NCBI GenBank assembly: GCA_007127575.1
Contig: SKZC01000110.1
Coordinates: 1 to 6,426 of the forward strand
Direction of reading: 5' to 3'
Length of the DNA stretch: 6,426 nucleotides
Origin: Gemmatimonadota bacterium
Lineage (GTDB): Bacteria; Gemmatimonadota; Gemmatimonadetes; Longimicrobiales; Gaopeijiaceae
Position numbers and translations under genes: made by a program. Shown in pieces: positions 1 through 5,558 of the stretch. The notes under the pieces are model-generated. The model was not told the DNA's origin. It ran no database searches and saw nothing but the letters and a program-made list of their open reading frames with translations. The first letter of the stretch is position 1, and each line of letters begins with the position of its first letter.

Positions 1-666
1 GCCGCCGCTCACATTGGCGGCTCCGAGACCCACCTCAAGCGGTCCGGCGAAGAGGGCTGGGTCTACACCCCCATCGAGCGGGAGCCCCAGCTCCGGGCCA
101 TGGCCTTCCTGGACGAGCACGTCCTGGCCACCCCCGAGTGGGCCCTGGACCTGGAGGTGCTCCGTCGGTTGGAGCACGCCGGCGCCGTGGAGCGCATTCG
201 CGCCTATCAGGAGCTCACCGTTCAGCGCCTCCTGAACCATGCTCGCCTGGCTCGCCTCATCGAGCACGAGTCGTTCTTCGGAGATGACTCCTACCGTCCC
301 GCCGAGATGCTGGACGATGTCCGGGAGATGGTGTGGCGGGAGGTGCTCCAGGGCGAGGAGACGAACACCTACCGACGGGGTTTGCAGCGGGCCTATCTGG
401 ATCAGGTCCGCTATCTCCTCCACGAGGCCGAGGTGGAGCCGTTCCAGCCTCCCCCCTCAGGCAACCTCCGGGTCAGCGACATGGATGACCCGCCCCTGAA
501 CGCTCCCCTTCACATCGGTCAGTCCGACATCTGGCCCCTGATTCGGGACCAGCTCCTCCTTCTCCGGGACGAGCTCCGGGACGCGCTGGACACCGCCCCG
601 GACCGGAACACCCGCATCCACGTCCAGGATGCGCTCATCCGCGTGGACGAGGCCCTTCAACCGTGA
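1..666 (+). CDS. Zinc-dependent metalloprotease, C-terminal part (5' end outside window)
   Basis: The frame is open from base 1 to a TGA at 664-666, giving 221 residues with no start inside the window. The sequence resembles the C-terminal helical part of large zinc-dependent metalloproteases of the DUF5117/DUF5118/DUF4953 (met-zincin) type. It has an early IGGSETHLKR segment (residues 5-14), then a helix around residues 34-48 (AFLDEHVLATPEWALD), then a run of leucine/arginine-rich helices such as LLNHARLARLIEHES. The zinc-binding HExxH region and the signal peptide expected in this family would lie upstream and cannot be checked. Family members are usually exported or periplasmic peptidases; their substrates are mostly unknown. 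The proline-rich linker (around residues 144-150) and the final helical segment ending DALIRVDEALQP look like a natural C-terminus. The family call rests on recalled sequence style, not on a catalytic motif. An internal ATG at position 100 is in frame but is not the start, since homologous sequence continues upstream. Confidence 0.75.
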   Translation, partial: AAAHIGGSETHLKRSGEEGWVYTPIEREPQLRAMAFLDEHVLATPEWALDLEVLRRLEHAGAVERIRAYQELTVQRLLNHARLARLIEHESFFGDDSYRPAEMLDDVREMVWREVLQGEETNTYRRGLQRAYLDQVRYLLHEAEVEPFQPPPSGNLRVSDMDDPPLNAPLHIGQSDIWPLIRDQLLLLRDELRDALDTAPDRNTRIHVQDALIRVDEALQP

Positions 667-700
667 CGACCCCATGGCGGACCGGGACGGAGGGGGTCGT
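666..700 (+). terminator. Stem-loop just after the metalloprotease stop codon
   Basis: A perfect 8-base inverted repeat, ACGACCCC (666-673) and GGGGTCGT (693-700), is separated by a 19-base loop. The first arm starts on the last base of the stop codon, a usual place for a 3'-end processing or termination hairpin. There is no T-run after it, so it is not a classical intrinsic terminator. It could protect the mRNA 3' end or act with Rho. Its role is inferred. Confidence 0.3.
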
Positions 701-847
701 GGGCTCGTACTCAGTGGCGCCGCGGGCTTCCACGTCCCGGGCCGCCTTGCCGTGGTCCCCGGCGTCTTTTGGTGGCTCGCCAAGATCCTGAACGAAGCTG
801 TGCTAGCGCAGGAGGAAGACTCCGCCACACCCTCGGCAGATGGCTGA
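674..847 (+). CDS. Small hypothetical frame, 57 residues, possible gene remnant
   Basis: No family is recognised. From ATG 674 the frame runs 57 residues, with a hydrophobic, protein-like middle (VPGRLAVVPGVFWWLAKIL, residues 21-39) and an acidic end. Over residues 20-57 plus the glycine before them, hand counting gives about 74% GC at codon position 1, 46% at position 2 and 77% at position 3, the pattern expected of a real frame in a high-GC genome. Against it, no Shine-Dalgarno sequence precedes the ATG, and the start lies in the loop of the post-metalloprotease stem-loop. Its stop (845-847) overlaps the ATG of the next small frame by 8 bases, so both could be halves of one frameshifted gene. 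The opposite strand in the codon-aligned frame has a stop here. It may be a remnant rather than an active gene. Confidence 0.22.
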   Translation: MADRDGGGRGLVLSGAAGFHVPGRLAVVPGVFWWLAKILNEAVLAQEEDSATPSADG

Positions 848-1046
848 GGGCTTCCTGAAGCTTATTTCGGCCGACCGGGCGGACGCCCTGCACTCGAAGC
901 TGCCGCACGGACCTCCGGGCGTCCTTCCTCTGGGAACCGCCACCTTGGCCGACGCCATCCTGGAGCGTCTCGTCCAATCGCCAAGCCGCCTCAGAGTGAT
1001 CCATGCCGGCCCGGTGCTGGTCGGTTGTCACATCCCCACCCCGTAG
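840..1046 (+). CDS. Small hypothetical frame, 68 residues, possible gene remnant
   Basis: No family is recognised. The 68-residue frame is mixed hydrophobic and charged, with leucine-rich stretches (DAILERLVQSPSRLRVIH) that look protein-like. By hand count GC is about 74% at codon position 1, 50% at position 2 and 78% at position 3, consistent with coding. The codon-aligned antisense frame is also open but gives an arginine/glutamine-rich, poorly hydrophobic product, so plus is the better strand. No Shine-Dalgarno lies at a usual distance; the nearest purine run (GGAGGAAG, about 22 bases upstream) is too far. The 8-base overlap with the frame ending at 847 suggests either coupled small genes or a single gene broken by a frameshift near 840. 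Confidence 0.25.
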   Translation: MAEGFLKLISADRADALHSKLPHGPPGVLPLGTATLADAILERLVQSPSRLRVIHAGPVLVGCHIPTP

Positions 1047-1105
1047 TCCGTGTGTCCGGGTGGATGGGGGTGCGGGTCGGGTGCCGGCGTCCCGGAACTC
1101 CCCCG

Positions 1106-1146
1106 TCGGTCTCGGTTCGTACCCCGAGATCGGACCCCGGGGGTAC
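1106..1146 (+). promoter_or_regulatory. Overlapping, mutually exclusive inverted repeats upstream of the amputated epimerase gene
   Basis: Arms 1106-1115 (TCGGTCTCGG) and 1124-1133 (CCGAGATCGG) can form a 10-pair RNA stem, including two G-U pairs, over an 8-base loop. A second inverted repeat, GTACCCC (1119-1125) with GGGGTAC (1140-1146), shares bases 1119-1133 with it, so only one of the two can form at a time. A third small dyad, ACCCC/GGGGT (1134-1144), lies inside. The last arm ends 17 bases before the GTG at 1164 and just before the Shine-Dalgarno sequence. The DNA dyads could equally be an operator for a dimeric repressor. No clear -35/-10 pair was seen, so the function is unproven. Confidence 0.35.
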
Positions 1147-1163
1147 TTGAGCGTGGAGGATGT

Positions 1164-1304
1164 GTGAAGATTTCTATCGCGGGAGCGACCGGCGTGCTCG
1201 GCCGACGGATGGTAGTTAGGCTCGTGGGCCGGGGTCACCGGGTCGTGGGGCTGGCGCGCAGCGAGGCGAACGCGGCGTTCCTTCGCGAAAGGACGGCAGA
1301 ATGA
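1164..1304 (+). pseudogene. Amputated NAD(P)-binding epimerase/dehydratase, N-terminal 46 residues only
   Basis: GTG 1164 follows a GGAGGA (1155-1160) and opens a 46-residue frame ending at TGA 1302-1304. It reads as the first beta-alpha-beta unit of an extended short-chain dehydrogenase: KISIAGATGVLG has the GxxGxxG dinucleotide-binding loop at residues 7-13, followed by an alpha helix and then RVVGLARSEAN, where the arginine after the second strand is typical of NADP preference. Full-length relatives are about 300 residues, so some 250 codons including the catalytic YxxxK are missing. The frame after the stop does not resume SDR sequence, so this is a loss rather than a single frameshift. 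The TGA overlaps the ATG of the methyltransferase-like gene (ATGA), so translation of this leader may still feed ribosomes to that gene. Starting further upstream in the same frame (from 1050) adds only low-complexity sequence. Confidence 0.75.
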
Positions 1305-2002
1305 TCAGGATACGTGTCGCGGACGACACGAAGAGCCTCGTGCGCTCGGTGTTCCACCGCCAGTGGCTCCACGGAGTCCTCCTGGTGGTCCTCCTCGGTT
1401 CCGTGCTCGCCGTATCCAAGCTCCCCGGAGTCTTAGAGGGACAGCTGTGGGGCTGGTCAGCGGAGATCTGGTTCTGGGTCGCGGTGACGACGGCCATCCT
1501 GCACCAGGGTTACGTGTGGATTGCTTGGCGCCTGGAGCTCCACGCCGGAGCAGTCACTCGGGCGTTCCCGCACATGTCGTTCCGGTTATTCAAAGCATTG
1601 TTCGCCGTGCTCGGGCTGAGTCGTCTCATCGTCCTCCCGCTCGCCGTGGCCAATCGTGGCACGCTGGAGTTGCCGGGCGTGGTCCAATGGGGTGTATCGG
1701 CCGTGTTTCTCGCTCTTTCGGGGTACCTCTTCTACTCGGTGCTCCGATACTTCGGCATCGATCGGGCCGCGGGAGCGGACCATTTCGACCCGGAGGCGCG
1801 CACGTGGCCTCTGGTGAACGATGGGATCTTCCGGTACAGCTCCAACGGAATGTACGTGTTCGGATTCCTGCTCTTATGGGTGCCGGGATTCGTTCTCGAG
1901 TCCTCCGGGGCACTGGTGGTCGCGGCGTTTCACCATGCCTACATCTGGGTTCATTACCACTGCACCGAAAAACCGGACATGGAAGTGATCTATGGGGCTT
2001 GA
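1301..2002 (+). CDS. Membrane methyltransferase-like protein (PEMT/ICMT superfamily)
   Basis: This 233-residue protein has several hydrophobic spans, at about residues 23-39, 54-76, 96-118, 128-150 and 185-217, so it should sit in the cytoplasmic membrane. The C-terminal part resembles the phospholipid / isoprenylcysteine methyltransferase fold. FRYSSNGMY (residues 177-185) matches the family's RYxxNPMY motif with Pro replaced by Gly, and TEKPDMEVIYG (222-232) carries the usual late Glu and Tyr-Gly. In the family these segments bind S-adenosylmethionine and line the active site; methyl acceptors include phosphatidylethanolamine or C-terminal cysteines. The acceptor here cannot be told. The start ATG has AGGA (1290-1293) at 7 bases and overlaps the stop of the amputated epimerase by 4 bases, implying translational coupling. 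It converges with the response regulator gene 67 bases downstream. The superfamily is fairly sure; the substrate is unknown. Confidence 0.7.
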   Translation: MIRIRVADDTKSLVRSVFHRQWLHGVLLVVLLGSVLAVSKLPGVLEGQLWGWSAEIWFWVAVTTAILHQGYVWIAWRLELHAGAVTRAFPHMSFRLFKALFAVLGLSRLIVLPLAVANRGTLELPGVVQWGVSAVFLALSGYLFYSVLRYFGIDRAAGADHFDPEARTWPLVNDGIFRYSSNGMYVFGFLLLWVPGFVLESSGALVVAAFHHAYIWVHYHCTEKPDMEVIYGA

Positions 2003-2069
2003 ACCTGTTCTGCAGTCGCGAGCCCTCCCGGCACCTGCGGTGATGTCTTGAGCCGGAACCGATCTACGG
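2003..2069. other. Short gap between convergent genes
   Basis: These 67 bases separate the ends of the methyltransferase-like gene (+) and the response regulator gene (-). No strong hairpin with a T-run was found for either direction, so termination here is probably not intrinsic, or transcripts overlap. Confidence 0.4.
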
Positions 2070-2720
2070 TCAGGAGGAGAGGAGGCCGCGCTCGCGTGCC
2101 ACGGCAGCCGCCTCGGTCCGGTTCGAGGTACCCAATTTCGAGAGGATCGAGCTCACGTGGAACTTCACCGTTCGTTCCGTCACGAACAGGGACTTGGCGA
2201 TGGCTCGATTCGAGCGTCCTTCGGCCACGAGCGCCAGGACTTCCAGCTCTCGGGGGGTGAGGGACTGAGGGTCATCTCGCACCTGTTGGAACAGCTTCGA
2301 AGCGACCATGGGCTCGATGAGGGAGCCGCCTCCGTGGACGATGCGGATGGCGCGAAATACGTCGTCGCGAGGCGTTCCCTTCAGCAGATACCCTTGGGCT
2401 CCCGCCTGAATCGCCTCCACGATCTGTTCGTCTCGGTCGAAAGCGGTGAAGACGATGATCCGGATGTCCCGGGTATCCCGGGTGGCCTCCTGGATGCGGT
2501 GGATAACGTCGACCCCGTTGGCTCCAGGCATCTCCAGGTCCAGGAGGACCACGTCGGGATGAAGCTCGAGGGCTCGCTCCACGGTGTCGTCGGCGGTTCC
2601 GGCTTCGCCCACGACCTGCAGGTCCGCTTCGGTGCCCAACATGGCGACGAGCCCTTCCCGGACCACGGGGTGGTCGTCGGCCACCAGGATTTGGATCGGG
2701 CCCGGCACGTCCTGAGTCAC
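2070..2720 (-). CDS. NarL/FixJ-type response regulator
   Basis: This 216-residue DNA-binding response regulator has an N-terminal receiver domain (about residues 8-126). It carries the acidic pair D15-D16 in VADDHP, the phosphorylation site D61 in VVLLDLEMPG, T92 and K114 in YLLKG, all the residues needed for phosphotransfer. The C-terminal LuxR/NarL helix-turn-helix (about 152-212) starts with SLTPRELEVLALVAEG and has the recognition helix around TERTVKFHVSSILSKLG. It should accept phosphate from the kinase encoded immediately upstream and bind DNA as a dimer. The start is GTG at 2720, overlapping the kinase stop as GTGA, so it is translationally coupled; no strong Shine-Dalgarno is seen, which fits coupling. 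A second GTG four codons downstream is possible but has no better ribosome site. Target promoters are not evident. Family and role are secure; the regulated genes are unknown. Confidence 0.95.
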   Translation of the reverse strand: MTQDVPGPIQILVADDHPVVREGLVAMLGTEADLQVVGEAGTADDTVERALELHPDVVLLDLEMPGANGVDVIHRIQEATRDTRDIRIIVFTAFDRDEQIVEAIQAGAQGYLLKGTPRDDVFRAIRIVHGGGSLIEPMVASKLFQQVRDDPQSLTPRELEVLALVAEGRSNRAIAKSLFVTERTVKFHVSSILSKLGTSNRTEAAAVARERGLLSS

Positions 2721-3880
2721 GGTTCAGCTCGGTCGAAGTTCAGCGAGGCCTCGATTCGCGTGCCCTGGCCGGTTTCGCTCCGGACCTCCAGGTCGCCGTC
2801 CACCAGGCGCATTCGCTCCCGCATTCCCACCAAGCCGTACCGGCCCGGTCTGGTCGGGACTCCATCAAACCCCTTTCCGTCGTCTTCGATGGTGAGAGAG
2901 ACCCCCTCGGGACTGGAGACGAGCTCGACGGTCACGCGGTCCGCTTCGGAGTGTTGGCACGCGTTGGAGAGCGCCTCCTGCGCGATGCGGAAAAACGCCG
3001 TCTCGAGACGGGCGGGGAGGGGACGCGCCCCCCCGACTACCCGAACCGCGATCTCCGGCGAGTCGGGACCGTTTCGCTCTTCCGCCAGCGCCTCCAACGC
3101 GTCCCCCAGGGTACGTCCCTCCAGGGGCGCGGCGCGAAGGTCGAGCACGGAACGACGAGCCTCCTCCAGGTTCCGTCGAGTGCCGTCGAGCGCCCTTCGA
3201 ACCGATGTCCGGATTCGTTCCGGGTTTCCGTCCCGGTCCAGGAGCGCTTCGGCGGTGTCGAGTTGCATGGCTGTGGCCGAGAGCCCCTGCGCCAGGGTGT
3301 CGTGGATTTCCCGGGCAATGCGATTTCGCTCCTCGATGGCGCCGGCCTCGAGGCTGCCCTGGTACAGGCGCGCCCGCTCCACCGCAGTGCTCACCATCTC
3401 ACCGATGGTGTGGAGGAGGCGGAGCTCGTCCGGAGTGAGCCTCCGCCACTCGGGGCTCGCCACGTTCATGACCCCGAGCTCCTCGCCTCGGGCGTGGAGG
3501 GGGATGCTCGCGTGAAACTGGAGGCCTTCGGTTCCTTCTGTGAGCCACTTGAGCCGGGAGCAGGTCACCACGCTGACGTTCGCGGTCCCGCCCAGCTTCC
3601 CGGCCCGAAAGCTATCCAGGCAGTAGCATCCGCCCTCCATGGACTCGGGCCGGTGGGCGAGGCCGGGGGGGAGGTTTCGCGTGGCCGCCAGGTACGGAGC
3701 CCCATCCTCGTCCCGAAGGAGCCACACCCAACCGGCCCGGAGACCCAGGAGGTCCCCCACGTGGGAAAGGGCGGCTTCCAGGGATTCTGAGAGGTCCACC
3801 GATGCGTTCAGGGCGGTGGCGACGGCGTTCAGGATCGCCAGTTCCCGGTTGCGACGTTCAAGGTGGCGTGAGTCAGACAC
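2717..3880 (-). CDS. Cytoplasmic GAF-domain sensor histidine kinase (HisKA_3, NarX/LiaS-like core)
   Basis: The 387-residue protein has no transmembrane segment or signal peptide, so it senses an internal signal. After a short helical lead, a GAF domain spans about residues 28-172. The HisKA_3 dimerisation domain follows (about 182-250) with the phosphoacceptor H193 in REIHDTLAQGL, then the HATPase domain (about 288-381) with the N box QEALSNACQH, the G1 box DDGKGFD (333-339) and the G2 region GLVGMRERM (349-357). All catalytic elements are present. The GAF domain carries C85 and C87 (GGCYC) and C107 (TCSRL), a pattern that may bind a metal or sense redox state; that is inference. The start chosen is GTG 3880. 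The frame stays open for 30 more codons upstream but has no ATG, GTG or TTG there. No Shine-Dalgarno precedes the GTG, so a leaderless message or a rarer start codon is possible. The stop overlaps the regulator start. Confidence 0.93.
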   Translation of the reverse strand: MSDSRHLERRNRELAILNAVATALNASVDLSESLEAALSHVGDLLGLRAGWVWLLRDEDGAPYLAATRNLPPGLAHRPESMEGGCYCLDSFRAGKLGGTANVSVVTCSRLKWLTEGTEGLQFHASIPLHARGEELGVMNVASPEWRRLTPDELRLLHTIGEMVSTAVERARLYQGSLEAGAIEERNRIAREIHDTLAQGLSATAMQLDTAEALLDRDGNPERIRTSVRRALDGTRRNLEEARRSVLDLRAAPLEGRTLGDALEALAEERNGPDSPEIAVRVVGGARPLPARLETAFFRIAQEALSNACQHSEADRVTVELVSSPEGVSLTIEDDGKGFDGVPTRPGRYGLVGMRERMRLVDGDLEVRSETGQGTRIEASLNFDRAEP

Positions 3881-4126
3881 GGGGTGCAGCGCAAGCTCAA
3901 GGACCAGGGGAATCGGGCGCGGAAGGTCGGCGCCGTCATGGAGCCAGTTACTTCCACGAACCTCCGTATCTCAGCAGGTTAGCGATGGAAAGGCGTCTGA
4001 CGCCACCCGGCTTTCCTACGTTCCTCCCGCGCCGTCACATTCGATCGAGGTGACTCGTAGTAGCTGGAGAACGGGGGCCGGTCGCGCGTAGCCGTTCCTC
4101 CTTCGATCCCTGAGCGAGGGTTCCCC
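3881..4126. promoter_or_regulatory. Divergent intergenic region between the kinase and SRPBCC genes
   Basis: This 246-base stretch must carry the promoters of both flanking operons, but no convincing -35/-10 pair was found by eye. It contains a perfect interrupted palindrome, GGCGTC-T-GACGCC (3992-4004), and GTCAC (4034-4038) facing GTGAC (4050-4054) around a TCGATCGA (4041-4048); either could be an operator. On the minus strand, GGAGG (3965-3961) stands 3 bases before a GTG (3957) that opens a 42-residue frame running into the kinase gene, ending at 3829. This could be an upstream leader ORF but is unsupported otherwise. Confidence 0.35.
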
Positions 4127-4567
4127 ATGCCATTCCAGCCCCACCCCGGCTCCATCCGGTGGCGCATGCACTTTCATTCTCCCCGTGACGATGTCTATCG
4201 TGCGCTGGCCACCGGCGAGGGTCGAGCGCGATTCTGGGCGGAGTCGGCCAAGGAGCGCGACGGCGTCATCGAGTTCCGAATTCTTGGATATCCGCCCTTC
4301 GAAGGCAGGATCCTGGAACGCGATCCGCCCCGACGATTCGCCCTGGAGTATTTCGGCAGCCGGACCGAGTTCACGTTGGAGGAGGATGGCGTCGGGGGGA
4401 CGGACCTGACCCTCCACGCGGAGGGGGTGGACGAGCCGGCACGTTGGGAGATGGTGGCCGGATGGGTTTCCGTTTTGATGGCCATGAAGGCGGCGGTGGA
4501 TTTCAACGTGGATCTCAGGAATCATGACGAGCGACGCACCTGGCAGGACGGGTACGCGGACAACTGA
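4127..4567 (+). CDS. SRPBCC / AHSA1-like ligand-binding fold protein
   Basis: This 146-residue cytoplasmic protein has the START/Bet v 1-like (SRPBCC) layout. An opening strand (SIRWRMHFHSPRDDVYRALA, residues 9-28) leads into the ATGEGRARFWAES helix region, then alternating strands (GVIEFRILGYPPFEGRILERDPPRRFALEYF) and a long C-terminal helix starting near residue 106 (RWEMVAGWVSVLMAMKAAVD). Such proteins hold hydrophobic ligands or act as AHSA1-type accessory factors; no ligand can be named here. The ATG at 4127 has GCGAGGG (4114-4120) 6 bases upstream. An in-frame ATG at residue 14 would cut the first strand. The last 44 bases overlap the DJ-1/PfpI gene, and the C-terminal residues (VDLRNHDERRTWQDGYADN) look like genuine family sequence, so the overlap is real and the two genes are probably co-translated. 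Confidence 0.85.
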   Translation: MPFQPHPGSIRWRMHFHSPRDDVYRALATGEGRARFWAESAKERDGVIEFRILGYPPFEGRILERDPPRRFALEYFGSRTEFTLEEDGVGGTDLTLHAEGVDEPARWEMVAGWVSVLMAMKAAVDFNVDLRNHDERRTWQDGYADN

Positions 4568-5324
4568 CGACGCGGCTCAAGGCTCGGCGGTCACACAGAT
4601 CGCCATCGTTCTGTACGAGGGCCTGACCGCGCTCGATGCCATCGGACCCTACGAGGTCCTGCGCATGCTTCCGGGGACCGAGGTCCGGTTCGTGAACCGA
4701 CGGCCGGGCCCGGTAACCGCCGACAGTGGCGTTTTGGTCCTGGGCGCGACGCACGCCTACGAAGAGACCCCTTCCCCTAACGTGGTTCTGGTTCCCGGCT
4801 CCGAAGCGAATACCGTCACCGCGATGGCCGACGGGGAGCTGGTTCGGTGGCTCAGGCAGGTACACAAGACGAGTGACTGGACCGTGTCGGTCTGCTCCGG
4901 AGCCCTGGTTCTGGCTGCGGCCGGCCTCCTTGAAGGACATCCCGCCACGACGCACTGGGTTGCTCAGAAGCCCCTCGCCGCCTTCGGCGCGATTCCGCAG
5001 CGTGACCGACGCATCGTCCGGTCAGGCAAGATCGTTACGGCCGCCGGAGTATCGGCGGGTCTCGATCTGGCGTTCTGGCTGGCGGGGGAGCTCCGGGGGC
5101 AGGAACGGGCCGAAATCGTGCAGCTTCTCCTCGAATACGACCCACACCCTCCCTTTGACTCCGGACACCCGTCCAAGGCGTCCCAACACGTCCGGAGGAC
5201 GGCTCGCCGAGAAATGCTGCGTCGCGCCCGAAACCCCCGCAACGCAGTCTCGGTGTCCAAGGTTCTCTGGCGCAGGGCCCTGCAAACCGTGCGCCGACGA
5301 CTGGCGAAGAAGCGGTCTTCCTAG
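4524..5324 (+). CDS. DJ-1/PfpI family protein, isonitrile hydratase-like
   Basis: This 266-residue protein has a class I glutamine amidotransferase-like (DJ-1/PfpI) domain at about residues 24-205. Seen motifs are LDAIGPYEVL with D38 and E44, LVPGSE (89-94), the nucleophile elbow VCSGALVLAAAGLL with C124, ATTHW (141-145), and TAAGVSAGLDLAFWLAG. In isonitrile hydratases of this family an Asp and a Cys at the D38 and C124 equivalents are catalytic, and the following Thr is a Ser here. The true substrate is not evident; a chaperone, glyoxalase-like or hydratase role is possible. The ATG at 4524 lies inside the SRPBCC gene with AGGA 3 bases before it; no other ATG, GTG or TTG exists before the domain, so a 23-residue N-terminal lead is forced. 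After the usual EYDPHPPFDSG...KAS segment comes a strongly basic tail of about 45 residues rich in arginine pairs. It is not an AraC helix-turn-helix, so this is not a GlxA-type regulator. Confidence 0.85.
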   Translation: MTSDAPGRTGTRTTDDAAQGSAVTQIAIVLYEGLTALDAIGPYEVLRMLPGTEVRFVNRRPGPVTADSGVLVLGATHAYEETPSPNVVLVPGSEANTVTAMADGELVRWLRQVHKTSDWTVSVCSGALVLAAAGLLEGHPATTHWVAQKPLAAFGAIPQRDRRIVRSGKIVTAAGVSAGLDLAFWLAGELRGQERAEIVQLLLEYDPHPPFDSGHPSKASQHVRRTARREMLRRARNPRNAVSVSKVLWRRALQTVRRRLAKKRSS

Positions 5325-5371
5325 GCGGCCCTGTCCTCCTAGCTAGCCCCGTTTTCCTAGCTCGCCCTGTA
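5318..5371 (+). repeat. Three tandem imperfect 18-base repeats
   Basis: Units start at 5318 (TTCCTAGGCGGCCCTGTC), 5336 (CTCCTAGCTAGCCCCGTT) and 5354 (TTCCTAGCTCGCCCTGTA), spaced exactly 18 bases. The core TCCTAG-C--GCCC-GT is kept in all three. The first unit contains the DJ-1/PfpI stop codon (TAG, 5322-5324). A fourth unit is not present on either side beyond a CTCC match at 5372. Spacing of 18 bases is under two helical turns. A regulator array, processing site or recent slippage are all possible. Confidence 0.75.
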
Positions 5372-5383
5372 CTCCGGGACAGG
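5366..5383 (+). terminator. Weak hairpin after the DJ-1/PfpI gene
   Basis: CCTGT (5366-5370) pairs with ACAGG (5379-5383) over an 8-base loop, using the end of the third 18-base repeat. There is no T-run, so it is a poor intrinsic terminator, perhaps only a 3'-end structure. The rest of the 234-base gap up to 5558 shows one further small dyad, GGCAC-GGG-GTGCC (5493-5505), and no gene or clear promoter. Confidence 0.2.
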
Positions 5384-5558
5384 TTCCCCGCTGTTCGAAA
5401 TTCCGGTGGTAAGACCCTTCCGTAGGTCGATGTGCCAGTCGCCGTGATCGAGGAGATTGAAGGTGCGGTTCAGCCGAGCCCCTCAACCCGCAGGCACGGG
5501 GTGCCGGCCCGGAACCCGTTTCATCTACGTCTCGAATCTCGATATGGGGAGAATCCCA

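Larger units (their letters stand above)
667..1163. other. 497-base stretch without a recognised gene
   Basis: No known protein family is recognised on either strand. The stretch contains the stem-loop at 666-700, two overlapping small plus-strand frames with coding-like composition (674-847 and 840-1046, listed separately), and overlapping dyads at 1106-1146 in front of the amputated epimerase. No tRNA, rRNA, transposase or terminal inverted repeat is visible. Together with the truncated gene that follows, it may be a decayed segment left by a deletion. Confidence 0.5.

Noticed and set aside
711..1238. A 175-codon minus-strand frame covering the unassigned region
   Set aside because: Composition is arginine/glycine/glutamine-rich with few hydrophobic residues, no domain and no start signal; it mirrors the more protein-like plus-strand frame at 840-1046.
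1301..1500. Continuation of the truncated epimerase in another frame
   Set aside because: All three plus frames after the stop were read; none resumes SDR sequence, and one is the methyltransferase-like gene itself.
2157..3515. A 452-codon open frame on the plus strand opposite the kinase and regulator genes
   Set aside because: It is antisense to two clearly recognised genes with complete motifs, is arginine/serine-rich without any domain, and is a known by-product of high-GC coding sequence.
5160..5324. AraC-type helix-turn-helix at the end of the DJ-1/PfpI protein, which would make it a GlxA regulator
   Set aside because: The tail is too short (about 50 residues against about 100) and lacks the AraC helix pattern.
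5318..5371. CRISPR array or replication iterons for the 18-base repeats
   Set aside because: There are no unique spacers between units, so it is not CRISPR. No replication gene or AT-rich segment lies nearby, so an origin is unsupported.
5461..5530. Possible tRNA because of GGTTC and GGAACCC strings
   Set aside because: No acceptor stem, anticodon arm or CCA-compatible cloverleaf could be formed.
5457..5558. Longer N-terminus of the SDR-like protein from TTG 5457 or ATG 5544
   Set aside because: The extra residues do not resemble SDR sequence, and only ATG 5559 has a well-spaced GGGGAG ribosome-binding site.
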